This document shows, piece by piece, positions 1 through 8,182 of a stretch of 64,000 bases of DNA; the first letter of the stretch is position 1; each line of letters opens with the position of its first letter. A program made the position numbers and the translations under genes. Source of the DNA: an uncultured Eubacteriales bacterium (GTDB lineage: Bacteria > Bacillota > Clostridia > TANB77 > CAG-508); contig CAJKVH010000003.1 in the NCBI GenBank assembly GCA_905203305.1, positions 105,483 through 169,482 of the forward strand, given 5' to 3'. Below the pieces are notes generated by a model. That model was not told the origin of the DNA and searched no databases. It worked only from the letters and a program-made list of their open reading frames with translations.

Positions 1-1060
1 CTCTTCTATCTTCTTCGGTATAGGTTATATTTAAAGCTTCTTGTTTTTTCTGTTCTTTTTGGGCTTGTTTTTCTAACAAATAATTTACTTTATCTAATCT
101 CATAATGTTTTTTATAAGAGCCTTTTCTGGATTGGAATTTATGATTTTTTCTAAGTATTCTTTTTCTTCAAGTAGATTATCATTAGATCTTGCAATTTTG
201 CATAAATAATAAAGGATGATTTCATCATCAGGTAAAGTTTGTAAAAAGTTTAGAGCTGTTGATTTTGCATTTTCAAAATCATCTATACAATAAAGAGCCT
301 TAACTAATTTTTCTTTAGCAATTATTTCATCTGGATATTTTTCTAAAATTTGTTCAGCAATACTTTTAATTTGAATATATACATCCAAACATATATCATG
401 ATAAATTTCTTTATGGTCTATTTTTTCGCCGTGAATTCTTAAATCATCTTCTTTCTTTTTTACTAAAGAATTTACACTTCTTTCTAAAGTAGCAATTTTT
501 GCATAATTTCTATGTAAATCATTGTTAGACTGGAAAGATTTACTTTTATCATAAAGACGTTTTCTTTTATTTTTGTAAAATTCATTGTCAGGTAAGATCT
601 TTAATATTTGATCAACCAATTTTATTGCTTCTGTATAATTTTTACTTTTTTCTTCAATTATAGATACGCCATTTAATACTTGAGGAGTATTACTAACTTT
701 TAGCAATTTATAACCAAGATCTTTTGCTTTATCCATTTGATTTAAATTAATATATGTATACATTAACTTTGTTTTCATATCAATGTCATCAGGAATTATT
801 TTTAAAATATCTTCAAGTTTTTCTCTTAATTCTTCTAATATTTTTCTTCTTTTATCTCGATTGCTTTCATCCTTTTGTTGTCTATATAGTCTAAAGATAA
901 TTGTTCTATAGTTTTTCTCATTTTCTTCCATAGTCCAAGAAAAAATTATTTCATTATTAAGTTTCATTCCAACTGTTTTATTTATTTCATTTATACTTTT
1001 CCCTTCTCTATGTAGCCTTATTGCGGTATCTTTTATCTGCTTAATATTTCTTAGATCCAT
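1..1060 (-). CDS. TPR-like repeat protein, 3' end beyond window edge
   Basis: An open minus-strand frame runs from an ATG at 1060 off the left edge, so the carboxy end is missing. The first residues (MDLRNIKQIKDTAIRLHREG) resemble a small helix-turn-helix, and the rest is lysine/glutamate-rich amphipathic helix with TPR-like periodicity (for example a stretch reading ILKIIPDDIDMKTKLMYTY). A second ATG lies 6 bases upstream at 1066, but the ribosome binding site AGAAGGAAG leaves only 1 base before it and 7 before 1060, so 1060 is preferred. Function is unknown; a scaffold or regulator with tetratricopeptide-like repeats is the inference. It is transcribed away from its neighbours from its own strong promoter. 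Confidence 0.6.
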   Translation of the reverse strand, partial: MDLRNIKQIKDTAIRLHREGKSINEINKTVGMKLNNEIIFSWTMEENEKNYRTIIFRLYRQQKDESNRDKRRKILEELREKLEDILKIIPDDIDMKTKLMYTYINLNQMDKAKDLGYKLLKVSNTPQVLNGVSIIEEKSKNYTEAIKLVDQILKILPDNEFYKNKRKRLYDKSKSFQSNNDLHRNYAKIATLERSVNSLVKKKEDDLRIHGEKIDHKEIYHDICLDVYIQIKSIAEQILEKYPDEIIAKEKLVKALYCIDDFENAKSTALNFLQTLPDDEIILYYLCKIARSNDNLLEEKEYLEKIINSNPEKALIKNIMRLDKVNYLLEKQAQKEQKKQEALNITYTEEDRR

Positions 1061-1094
1061 TTTCATACTTCCTTCTAAATTGTAATTTATTTTT

Positions 1095-1123
1095 ATTATA
1101 ATATAGTCTAAATTTTAAGTCAA
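1095..1123 (-). promoter_or_regulatory. Promoter of the TPR-like gene
   Basis: On the minus strand TTGACT (1123-1118) is followed after 17 bases by TATAAT (1100-1095), an almost perfect housekeeping-sigma promoter about 35 bases upstream of the start codon. Confidence 0.7.
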
Positions 1124-1160
1124 TAAAAAAGAAGAGCAAATACAGAATTGCTCTTTCTTT
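1124..1160 (-). terminator. Terminator of the cysteine-rich gene
   Basis: AAGAGCAA (1132-1139) pairs with TTGCTCTT (1148-1155). Read on the minus strand the hairpin is followed by a run of T, just after the stop of the cysteine-rich gene and upstream of the TPR-gene promoter. Confidence 0.7.
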
Positions 1161-1174
1161 TATAAGTATGTGGG

Positions 1175-1384
1175 CTATTGAAGATTGCATATTTTGCAAT
1201 ACGTGCTTAAGGTGCACTTTTCACAGTCACCACCGCACATTGGACACATGTATCGTTCGCTACATAGCATACAGTTTACATGCTGACAATATATGTATGG
1301 ACATTTATCAGCATTTGGACAGCACTCACATGCAGTATCTTCATATAACCGACATACCTGGGTGGAAGTTTCATCATAGTTCAT
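1175..1384 (-). CDS. Cysteine-rich 69-residue protein, four CxxC pairs
   Basis: The start at 1384 is fixed by GGAGGT 6 bases upstream; a longer frame to 1462 exists but has no ribosome binding site and would begin upstream of the promoter's -10 box. The 69-residue product has 14 cysteines: positions 11, 19, 21, 22, 28, 33, 38, 41, 47, 50, 54, 57, 63 and 66. The last eight form four regular CxxC pairs (38/41, 47/50, 54/57, 63/66), the usual geometry for two zinc or iron sites. There is no signal peptide and no transmembrane segment. I do not recognise the family. It is not the SCIFF peptide (about 46 residues, six cysteines). Metal binding or a redox role is inference. A consensus promoter and a palindrome at the start of transcription suggest strong but regulated expression. 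Confidence 0.75.
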   Translation of the reverse strand: MNYDETSTQVCRLYEDTACECCPNADKCPYIYCQHVNCMLCSERYMCPMCGGDCEKCTLSTYCKICNLQ

Positions 1385-1406
1385 AATTATACCTCCATTC
1401 CAATTA

Positions 1407-1458
1407 TTCAGGTTATCAATTACCTGAAAATTATATAACTTTTTCGTAATTATGTCAA
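1407..1458 (-). promoter_or_regulatory. Consensus promoter with palindrome at the start site
   Basis: On the minus strand TTGACA (1458-1453), a 17-base spacer and TATAAT (1435-1430) make a perfect consensus promoter. Immediately downstream TTCAGGT and ACCTGAA (1428-1407) form an inverted repeat with an 8-base centre overlapping the expected transcription start, so it may be an operator. Confidence 0.7.
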
Positions 1459-1466
1459 TCATAAGG

Positions 1467-1495
1467 TTGAAAAAAAGGCTATTTTAATATAAAAT
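1467..1495 (+). promoter_or_regulatory. Promoter of smc
   Basis: TTGAAA (1467-1472), a 17-base spacer and TAAAAT (1490-1495), about 40 bases before the smc start codon. Confidence 0.55.
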
Positions 1496-1533
1496 ACAAC
1501 ATAAAAAGACATACACACAGGAAAGGAAAAAAC

Positions 1534-4500
1534 ATGTATTTAAAAAGATTAGAATTACAAGGATTTAAATCATTTGCAGATAAAACTGTATTAGAATTTA
1601 TGCCAGGAATAACAAGTGTAATTGGACCAAATGGATCAGGAAAAAGTAATATTGCAGATGCTATTCGTTGGGTTCTTGGAGAGCAAAGTATGAAAGAACT
1701 TCGTGGAGGAAAATCAGTAGATATAATATTTGCGGGAACACAAAATAGAAAATCTTTAGGATTTGCAGAAGCATCTCTTGTATTTGACAACCAAGATGGA
1801 AAACTTCCAATTGAATATAAAGAAGTAATAGTTACAAGAAAGCTATATAGAAGTGGAGAAACAGGGTATTATATAAATAAAACACAATGTAGATTAAAAG
1901 ACATTTTAGAATTATTTATGGATACAGGAATAGGTAAAGACGGATATTCTATAATAGGACAAGGAAAAATTGATGAAATTTTAAGCAATAAATCAGAAGA
2001 TAGAAGAAATGTATTTGAAGAAGCAGCAGGAATAGTAAAATTCAAAACTAGAAAAGAGGAATCTGAAAAAAAATTAGAACATACAAAACTTAATGTATTA
2101 AGAATAAATGACATTTTAACTGAAATAGAAGCAAACCTAGACCCTCTAAAAGAACAATCAGACAAGGCAAAAAGGTATTTAGATTTAAAAAATGAGTTAA
2201 AAAGTATTGAAGTAGGTCTATTTTTGTACAATATTGATAAATATAAAGAAGAATTGATAAAAATTCAAGATGATATTGAAATTATGCAAAATACTTGTAA
2301 CTTAGAGGAAGGAAAACTTGAAAAAATAAAAATTTTAAAAGAAGAGTTAAAAGGCGAAATTGATGATTTAACAGAAAAAATAGAAGAAACTCAAAATTTA
2401 AGATTTACAAGTCAAAAAGATGTAGAAAGCTTAACATCAGAAATAAATGTTATAAAATCAAAAATAGAAAATAACGAAGAAAATAAAAAAAGATTTTTAG
2501 ATGAAATTGAAGAAATAAAAGATAAAATAAATAAAACAGAAGAAGAAATGAACTACAAATTAAGCAAAAAAGAAGGCTTAAAAGAAAATAAAGAAAAATA
2601 TGAAAAAGAGCTTAAAGAAAAACAAGAAGAATTAGATAAAATAAACAAAACTTTATCAGAAAAAGAACTGGAAATAGAAGATGACAAAAGAAAGCTTGAA
2701 GAAAATGTAGATTTAAAATACGAAATAGAAAGCTATATAAATGAACAAAAAGCTAACATATCAAATTTTGAAAGAAGAAAACAACAAGTTCAAAATGATA
2801 TAGGAAATAATATTTCAGAATTAGATAATACAAGATTTTCTAAAGAAGAAATCGAAAAAGGATTTTTTGAAATTCAAAAAGAAAAAAATACCCTAGTAAA
2901 AGAATTAGAAGAAATAAATAATAAAAAAAGCAAAGCAGAGGATCAAATAAAATTGATCGATACAAAAATAAATAATGGTATTCAAGAACTAAACTTTAAA
3001 GAATCAAAACTTAAGTTTTTAATAGAAACAGAAAAAGAAAAAGATGGATACCAAAAAAGTGTAAAGGCATTATTAAAAAAATGTGAAAATAAAAAAGAGC
3101 TAGGAAAAGGCGTAAAAGGAGCTTTAGCAGAGCTTATTGATGTACCAGAAAATCTTGAAACAGCAATAGAAATGGCATTAGGTGCAAGCTTGCAAAATAT
3201 TGTTACAGAAAATGAGCAAGATGCAAAAAGGTTAATTGAATATTTAAGAGAAAACAACTTAGGGAGAGCATCATTTTTGCCTATTTCAAATATTCAAGGA
3301 AAAAAAGAAGAAAAAATAAAGGGAAAACAAATAGGCGTACTTGGAATTGCATCAGATTTAATAAAATATGATAAAAAATATGAACAAATAATATTAAATC
3401 TATTAGGAAGAACTTTAATTGTAGACAATATGAATAACGCAATTGTTGCATCAAAAGAAAATGGACATACATTTAAAATAGTAACATTGGATGGAGATAT
3501 TATAAGTCAAACAGGATCAATGACAGGAGGATCTGTAAATAAAAAAACAGTAAAAATTTTAGGTAGAAGCAAGGAAATAGAAGAACTAAGAAAGCAAATA
3601 GAAAATATAAAACAAATGCAAAATAAATTAAAAGAAGAAAAAGAAAATATTATATCTGAAAATAAAGAAGTTATTGAAAAAGCAGAAAAATTAGAAAATA
3701 TGCTTCAAACAATAGAAATAAAATACAATGTAGAAAATCAAAAGCTAAATACTATAAAAGAAAATATTGAAAAAATATCAAAACACTTAGAAAAACTAAG
3801 AAATGAAAAACAAGAGCTTGAAAATGGAAAAGAAGAATACTTAAAAATAATAACAGAAAAAGAAAATGAAAAAGAAAAAATAAATAGCGAAAATGAAAAA
3901 ATTAAAAATAAGATAAATGAATATTCAGCTCTAAATAAAGATACATCAAAAAGAGTAGATGATCTAAACTTTGATATTACAAACTTAAAAATATCAGTAT
4001 CATCATTTAATGAAAGTGAAAGCTCAATTGATGAAATGGCAAAAATGTTAAAAGACGAAATAGAAAATCAAAATCTAAGCATAAAAAATAAGAAAAATCA
4101 AATTGAAAAAATGACTAAAGAGCAAGCAGAATTTGAAGAAAAAATAAAAATAACAATTTCGAAAATAGATGACCTAAATAGCAGAGTTTCAAATAGTGAT
4201 GAAGATATAGAAAAAATGAAAAAACAAAGACAATCATCAAATGAAAAATTATCATTAAAAGAAAAAGAAGAAGTAGAAGAATTTAAGACAATAGAAGATC
4301 TAAAAGGTCAAATTGTAAAAATTGATGTAAAAAAATCTAAAATTGACGATGATTTAAATGAAACAATATCATCTTTATGGAATGAATATGAATTAACACC
4401 GAATAGCTCAGAAGGCTATGAAAAACCAGCAAATATTGCAATAACAACAAGAAGAGTAAATAATCTAAAACAAGATATAAAAGAGCTTGGAAGTGTTAAT

Positions 4501-5085
4501 GTAGATTCAATAGAAGAATATAAAAATCAAAAACAAAGATATGACTTTATGTGTGAACAACGTTTAGATCTTGAAAATACAATGGCAAAATTAAGAGATA
4601 TGATTCAAGAAATAACAGACAATATGAAATCAAGATTTAAAGAAAAAATGCAAATAATAAATGAAAATTTTGGACAAACATTTAAAGAATTATTTGGTGG
4701 AGGAGAAGCTAGAATAAAATTAGAAGATGAATCAAATATTTTAGAATGTGGAATAGATATAGAAGCACAGCCACCAGGAAAGAAGTTACAAAGTATGGGA
4801 TTACTTTCAGGAGGAGAAAGAGCCTTTACTGCAATAGCCTTACTATTTGCAATTCTAAAAATGAACCCAGCGCCATTCTGCGTTCTTGATGAAATAGAAG
4901 CAGCACTTGATGATGTAAATGTAAACAGATATGCAGAATTTTTAAAGAAATTTGCAATAGGAACACAATTTTTAGTAATAACACATAGAAAAGGAACTAT
5001 GGAAGCAGCAGATACAGTTTATGGTGTTACAATGGAAGAAAAGGGAATATCAAAACTTCTTTCAATGAAATTAAGTAAACAATAA
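1534..5085 (+). CDS. smc: Chromosome segregation ATPase SMC
   Basis: A 1183-residue SMC protein, the usual length. Residues 32-40 hold the Walker A motif GPNGSGKSN; two long coiled-coil blocks rich in K, E and I flank a hinge around residues 515-680 (GVKGALAELIDV and the glycine-rich GSMTGGS); the ABC signature LSGGE is near 1091 and Walker B DEIEAALDD near 1119. SMC dimers with ScpA and ScpB form the condensin ring that organises and segregates the nucleoid. AGGAAAGG precedes the ATG. The rnc and ftsY genes often next to smc in Firmicutes are not visible here. Confidence 0.97.
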   Translation: MYLKRLELQGFKSFADKTVLEFMPGITSVIGPNGSGKSNIADAIRWVLGEQSMKELRGGKSVDIIFAGTQNRKSLGFAEASLVFDNQDGKLPIEYKEVIVTRKLYRSGETGYYINKTQCRLKDILELFMDTGIGKDGYSIIGQGKIDEILSNKSEDRRNVFEEAAGIVKFKTRKEESEKKLEHTKLNVLRINDILTEIEANLDPLKEQSDKAKRYLDLKNELKSIEVGLFLYNIDKYKEELIKIQDDIEIMQNTCNLEEGKLEKIKILKEELKGEIDDLTEKIEETQNLRFTSQKDVESLTSEINVIKSKIENNEENKKRFLDEIEEIKDKINKTEEEMNYKLSKKEGLKENKEKYEKELKEKQEELDKINKTLSEKELEIEDDKRKLEENVDLKYEIESYINEQKANISNFERRKQQVQNDIGNNISELDNTRFSKEEIEKGFFEIQKEKNTLVKELEEINNKKSKAEDQIKLIDTKINNGIQELNFKESKLKFLIETEKEKDGYQKSVKALLKKCENKKELGKGVKGALAELIDVPENLETAIEMALGASLQNIVTENEQDAKRLIEYLRENNLGRASFLPISNIQGKKEEKIKGKQIGVLGIASDLIKYDKKYEQIILNLLGRTLIVDNMNNAIVASKENGHTFKIVTLDGDIISQTGSMTGGSVNKKTVKILGRSKEIEELRKQIENIKQMQNKLKEEKENIISENKEVIEKAEKLENMLQTIEIKYNVENQKLNTIKENIEKISKHLEKLRNEKQELENGKEEYLKIITEKENEKEKINSENEKIKNKINEYSALNKDTSKRVDDLNFDITNLKISVSSFNESESSIDEMAKMLKDEIENQNLSIKNKKNQIEKMTKEQAEFEEKIKITISKIDDLNSRVSNSDEDIEKMKKQRQSSNEKLSLKEKEEVEEFKTIEDLKGQIVKIDVKKSKIDDDLNETISSLWNEYELTPNSSEGYEKPANIAITTRRVNNLKQDIKELGSVNVDSIEEYKNQKQRYDFMCEQRLDLENTMAKLRDMIQEITDNMKSRFKEKMQIINENFGQTFKELFGGGEARIKLEDESNILECGIDIEAQPPGKKLQSMGLLSGGERAFTAIALLFAILKMNPAPFCVLDEIEAALDDVNVNRYAEFLKKFAIGTQFLVITHRKGTMEAADTVYGVTMEEKGISKLLSMKLSKQ

Positions 5086-5149
5086 TTGTATAAAATAAAA
5101 AAAGATGGCAAAAATTTAAATATAACAATTTTAATAAGGAGAAAATTTT

Positions 5150-5467
5150 ATGAATAAATGTGAAATAAAAAATGTTGTTATATTAAAAAACTTGCCATCT
5201 AATTTAATAGAAGAAGCTTTTGTAGTTGTAAAATCTAAAAAAGTAGCAAAAAGCTTAAAATACATAGATATTAAAAGCAAAAGCGATCAAGAAAAAAGTG
5301 ATAATTATATTATAAGAGAAGCTGAAAGTGTACTATCAAGCTATGTAAAGCAGGTTGAGAAAAAAGAAGTTAAGATAGATGATAGTGTTTGGAAGAAAAA
5401 ATATAAAGTAGCAATAATATTTAATTTGATTATAAGTATTGGATTTTTGATTTCTGTAATTGCGTAG
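5150..5467 (+). CDS. Small protein with C-terminal membrane anchor
   Basis: A 105-residue protein with AAGGAG 8 bases before its ATG. Residues 1-82 are soluble, mixed helix and strand (start MNKCEIKNVVILKNLPSNLI), then W-K-K-K leads into one hydrophobic segment at about 86-104, so it looks tail-anchored with the bulk in the cytoplasm. It follows smc by 64 bases and may be cotranscribed. I do not recognise a family and assign no function. Confidence 0.7.
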   Translation: MNKCEIKNVVILKNLPSNLIEEAFVVVKSKKVAKSLKYIDIKSKSDQEKSDNYIIREAESVLSSYVKQVEKKEVKIDDSVWKKKYKVAIIFNLIISIGFLISVIA

Positions 5468-5606
5468 ATAGAAGTTTGAAATAGACATGTAGCGTCGGAA
5501 TGGAAAATATGAGTTCAAATAGATATGCCACATTTAAATTAGAAAAAAGATTGACAAAAAGGACTAAAAATGATAATAATGGTTGAAGAAAGAGAGGGGA
5601 AAAAAT

Positions 5607-6212
5607 ATGAGAAAATCTTTAAAAATTATATTAATTATTGTATTAATTGCAGTAGCACTAGTTGGGGGATATTTTGGATATTTACAAATAATAAAAAATA
5701 AAACATCAAAAACAATAGAAACAATGTTTACAGCTATAAAATCAGGTGATGAAAACCAAATAAAAGAATATATAGAAATTGAAGATGCAATTGATGACAA
5801 CGAAGAAAAATCAGAAGGTGCAGAAATGGAAAGCATAATGCTAAAAAATTTAAACTATGAAATTGAATCAATGGATGTGAAATTTAACGAATGCACAGCA
5901 AATTTAAAAGTAACAAACAAAGACTTAAAAACAGTTTTCCAAAACTATATGACAAAAGCAATATCACTTGCATTTTCACAAGCAATAAATTCTACATCTG
6001 ATGAGGAATTGGAAAGTGAATTAAAAAAATATTTTGAAGAACAATATGATTCAGACAGCATAGAAACAATTGAAACTAGGATACCTGTAACAATGAAAAG
6101 AGAAAGTGGAAAATGGAAAATATCATGTGATGAAAATGCACTTGTAGATGCCATTTTACCAGGATATAGAGAAATTATAGATTATTTAAATTCATTTAAT
6201 AGTGAAGAATAA
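5607..6212 (+). CDS. Membrane-anchored protein with extracytoplasmic NTF2-like region
   Basis: The start at 5607 is supported by GAGAGGGG 7 bases upstream; an in-frame TTG at 5583 has no such site. The 201-residue product has basic residues and one transmembrane helix at about 5-27 (ending GGYFGYLQ), then an acidic outer region. The outer part alternates helix (TMFTAIKSGDENQIKEYI) and strands ending in IPVTMKRESGKWKIS, the layout of DUF4878/DUF5105-type NTF2-like domains common on clostridial surfaces. That assignment is by pattern only. A strong terminator follows. Confidence 0.65.
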   Translation: MRKSLKIILIIVLIAVALVGGYFGYLQIIKNKTSKTIETMFTAIKSGDENQIKEYIEIEDAIDDNEEKSEGAEMESIMLKNLNYEIESMDVKFNECTANLKVTNKDLKTVFQNYMTKAISLAFSQAINSTSDEELESELKKYFEEQYDSDSIETIETRIPVTMKRESGKWKISCDENALVDAILPGYREIIDYLNSFNSEE

Positions 6213-6251
6213 AATTGCTATTTTAAATGAAAAATAAACATTATTTGGAAG

Positions 6252-6300
6252 TGAACCAAAATTATTAGGCAGAAAGTTTAATAATTTTGGTTCATTTTTT
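6252..6300 (+). terminator. Intrinsic terminator
   Basis: TGAACCAAAATTATTA (6252-6267) pairs perfectly with TAATAATTTTGGTTCA (6279-6294) and is followed by a T run. Confidence 0.85.
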
Positions 6301-6301
6301 G

Positions 6302-6330
6302 TTTTGAAATGGCTATTTTTGTGGTATAAT
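6302..6330 (+). promoter_or_regulatory. Promoter of the phosphodiesterase gene
   Basis: TTTTGA, 17 bases, then TATAAT (6325-6330), with an extended -10 TGG just before it. It lies directly downstream of the preceding terminator. Confidence 0.6.
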
Positions 6331-6360
6331 AAATTTTATAAAAAGGAAGGAGATAAATTT

Positions 6361-6900
6361 ATGAAAGTTTTAGTTATATCAGATATACATGGTTCAGGAT
6401 ATTATGCAGATAAAATAAAAGAAATAAATGAAAGAGAAAATCCAGAAAAAATAATATTACTAGGAGATCTATATTATCATGGACCAAGAAACGATCTAAG
6501 CCAAGAATATGCACCAATGAAGGTCGCAAAAATATTAAATAGTTTGAAAGATAAGCTATTGGTTGTAAGAGGAAATTGTGATGCTGAAGTTGATGAAATG
6601 ATTTCAGAGTTTAAATTTAATGATCATATTTTAATGGAGATTAATGGTAAAAAGTATTATTTTACACATGGTCATAAATATAATATTGAGAAGATCCCAT
6701 ATGATGATTTTGATATAATGATTTATGGTCATATTCATCAAGGTTTTATTGAGGAAAAAGAAGGCTTTGTTTTTGCAAATCCTGGTTCTATTTCTCTTCC
6801 AAAGTGCAATACTCATCATAGCTATATTGTTTTAGATGAGGATGGTATTTGTTTGAAGGATGTTGATGGTGAGGTTTTGGAGAGATTGGAGTTTGAATAG
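6361..6900 (+). CDS. YfcE-type metallophosphodiesterase
   Basis: The start at 6361 follows AGGAGAT; the frame extends further upstream but across the promoter. The 179-residue product has the calcineurin-like metallophosphoesterase motifs in order: SDIHG near residue 8, LLGDLYYHGP, VRGNCD, THGH and YGHIHQG, then NPGSISLPK. This is the MJ0936/YfcE family, which hydrolyses phosphodiesters with two metal ions; the natural substrate is unclear. It is the last chromosomal gene before the ICE, whose left repeat begins 48 bases after its stop codon, so the element inserted downstream without disrupting it. Confidence 0.93.
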   Translation: MKVLVISDIHGSGYYADKIKEINERENPEKIILLGDLYYHGPRNDLSQEYAPMKVAKILNSLKDKLLVVRGNCDAEVDEMISEFKFNDHILMEINGKKYYFTHGHKYNIEKIPYDDFDIMIYGHIHQGFIEEKEGFVFANPGSISLPKCNTHHSYIVLDEDGICLKDVDGEVLERLEFE

Positions 6901-6947
6901 ATTGGTTTGGAAGAGTGAGAGGAAGGGAGAGGAGGTAAAGGGTGAAA

Positions 6948-6961
6948 CTCATAACCCGAAG
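6948..6961 (+). repeat. Left attachment site core
   Basis: CTCATAACCCGAAG is identical to 50139-50152. It spans the anticodon loop (CTCATAA, anticodon CAT) and 3' anticodon stem of initiator tRNA-Met. Confidence 0.8.
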
Positions 6962-6992
6962 GTCGTAAGTTCGAGTCTTACCCCCGCAACCA
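6948..6992 (+). pseudogene. 3' half of initiator tRNA-Met (fragment carried by the ICE)
   Basis: From the anticodon loop to the CCA end the sequence is that of an initiator tRNA: CTCATAA loop, CCCGA stem strand, variable AGGTC, T-arm GTAAG-TTCGAGT-CTTAC, acceptor strand CCCCGCA, then ACCA ending at 6992. The 5' half should end in a strand pairing with the CCCGA stem and begin with an acceptor strand such as CGCGGGG or TGCGGGG; nothing of that kind precedes it (the flank reads GAGGTAAAGGGTGAAA). So this is not a functional tRNA here. The fragment lies on the element side of the core, as expected for the 3' mimic that tRNA-targeting ICEs carry. Confidence 0.8.
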
Positions 6993-6995
6993 CTG

Positions 6996-7035
6996 AAAAG
7001 TCCCATTTTCGTTGAAAAATAGGGACTTTTATAAA
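6996..7035 (+). terminator. Terminator after the tRNA fragment
   Basis: AAAAGTCCC (6996-7004) pairs with GGGACTTTT (7022-7030). It probably came with the tRNA 3' end. Confidence 0.7.
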
Positions 7036-7093
7036 TTTTGAAGTAATCCATTTAAGTACATTAAAAACCGTTAAAAATCATTAAAATTTGTTT

Positions 7094-7117
7094 CATAAAG
7101 GGAAAATAAAGGGAAAG
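7094..7117 (+). repeat. 24-base end repeat, left copy
   Basis: An exact copy of 50055-50078 in the same orientation; it contains two tandem AAAGGGAAA-type units (key bases CATAAAGGGAAAATAAAGGG). The position just inside both ICE ends suits integrase arm-binding sites. Confidence 0.7.
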
Positions 7118-7150
7118 AAATAATATTAAAGTGAAGTGAAATATACTAAG

Positions 7151-7182
7151 TAATCTCAAGTCATTTGGGATTATTTTTTTTG
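7151..7182 (+). terminator. Terminator directly before a ribosome binding site (1 of 7)
   Basis: TAATCTCAA pairs with TTGGGATTA (one wobble), followed by ATTTTTTTT and then at once by GGAGG of the 7193 gene. Confidence 0.65.
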
Positions 7183-7192
7183 GAGGTTTTAT

Positions 7193-7651
7193 ATGTATAA
7201 AGGGAAAATTGATAAATTAATTAATGAAATAAATAAAATAGCAAGATTAAAAAGAATATCATATAAATTAGAAAATATATATGAAGAATATGATGAATAT
7301 ATTGAAGATTATTATTTTATGGAATGGTTTAGAATATCTCAAGATGGAATAACACAAATAGAAGAAATAAATAATATGATAGAGTTATTTGAACAAATAT
7401 TAGAAGAAATTGAAATTGCAATTTATAATGCCGAAGATAAAGTTGATATTATATGCAATTCGATATTAGCATATAACAAGAACGAATTAGGAAACTATAT
7501 AAGTGACTTTGAACTATATAATAACAAATATATAAAAGATACAATAGTGAATTTTATTGAAAATAATATGTATGAGATAGATGAAGATTACCTATTTCTT
7601 GAACTAGAGAAATTACTAGAAGGAGGAGTAGGGCAGAATGAAAAAAACTGA
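7193..7651 (+). CDS. ICE protein of unknown function, first gene of the left operon
   Basis: A 152-residue acidic, tyrosine- and isoleucine-rich helical protein with no membrane segment or recognisable motif; GGAGG lies 6 bases before the ATG. Its stop overlaps the next gene by 14 bases, so the two are translationally coupled. As the first gene inside the left ICE end, just after a hairpin with a T run, it is probably part of the early regulatory or replication block. I do not recognise it. Confidence 0.65.
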   Translation: MYKGKIDKLINEINKIARLKRISYKLENIYEEYDEYIEDYYFMEWFRISQDGITQIEEINNMIELFEQILEEIEIAIYNAEDKVDIICNSILAYNKNELGNYISDFELYNNKYIKDTIVNFIENNMYEIDEDYLFLELEKLLEGGVGQNEKN

Positions 7652-8054
7652 TTACAAAAAGATAGAGTATTATTTATATAACTACAATAATATAGATGAA
7701 CTGATTGAAGAGATAAAAAATGGCTTGATAAATAGTGTTAATGTAAGTGGAAGTGCATGGAGAAAAGGAGTAACAGTATGCAATAATACTTTAGAAAATC
7801 AAGTTATTAAGATAATAGAAAATAAGAAAATACTAGAATTTAAGAGATGGCAAGTGCTTATAAAAAAGGTACTTGCTTTTTTGTTACAAAAATATCCGAA
7901 ATATTATGATTTTATAAATCTAAAATATTTTCAAAATAAATCTAAAGATGAGACTGAACAAACTCTTAAATTCGATTTTAAGAAACAAAAAATAATAAAG
8001 GACAAGTTAATTGAGTTCGTATATAAAAATGCGAAAATAAGAAATTTGGTTTAA
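7638..8054 (+). CDS. Phage-type regulator, RinA/ArpU-like (tentative)
   Basis: 138 residues, basic, starting inside the preceding gene with GGAGGAG upstream. The layout (N-terminal helices YKKIEYYLYNYNNID, a central IIENKKILEFKRW, then LLQKYPKYYDFINLKYF followed by a terminal helix-turn-helix-like segment) resembles the RinA/ArpU family of late-gene activators, which have a sigma-region-4-like fold. It also resembles the 8967 gene in layout. The functional call is inference from shape and position. Confidence 0.5.
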   Translation: MKKTDYKKIEYYLYNYNNIDELIEEIKNGLINSVNVSGSAWRKGVTVCNNTLENQVIKIIENKKILEFKRWQVLIKKVLAFLLQKYPKYYDFINLKYFQNKSKDETEQTLKFDFKKQKIIKDKLIEFVYKNAKIRNLV

Positions 8055-8071
8055 ATATGGAGGTAATAAAA

Positions 8072-8182
8072 ATGTTTTGGATAGGATTAATTATAGGACT
8101 AATAGTAGGAGCAAATATAAGTTTGATATTATATGCTTGTATAATTGCAGGAAAGGAAAGTGATAGCCATTGTGAGAGATGA
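8072..8182 (+). CDS. DUF3789-type single-pass membrane mini-protein
   Basis: 36 residues: MFWIGLIIGLIVGANISLIL followed by YACIIAGKESDSHCER. GGAGG lies 8 bases before the ATG. The G-x-x-x-G-A-N membrane helix with a short polar tail is typical of the DUF3789 mini-proteins found in Firmicutes conjugative elements; no function is known. It overlaps the start of the next gene in another frame, so the two are coupled. Confidence 0.65.
   Translation: MFWIGLIIGLIVGANISLILYACIIAGKESDSHCER

Noticed and set aside
6788..7051. Minus-strand frame with a GGKTRTYDLRVMS-like stretch
   Set aside because: It is the reverse complement of the tRNA 3' half and the end of the phosphodiesterase gene, a well-known artefact of tRNA antisense translation; no ribosome binding site.
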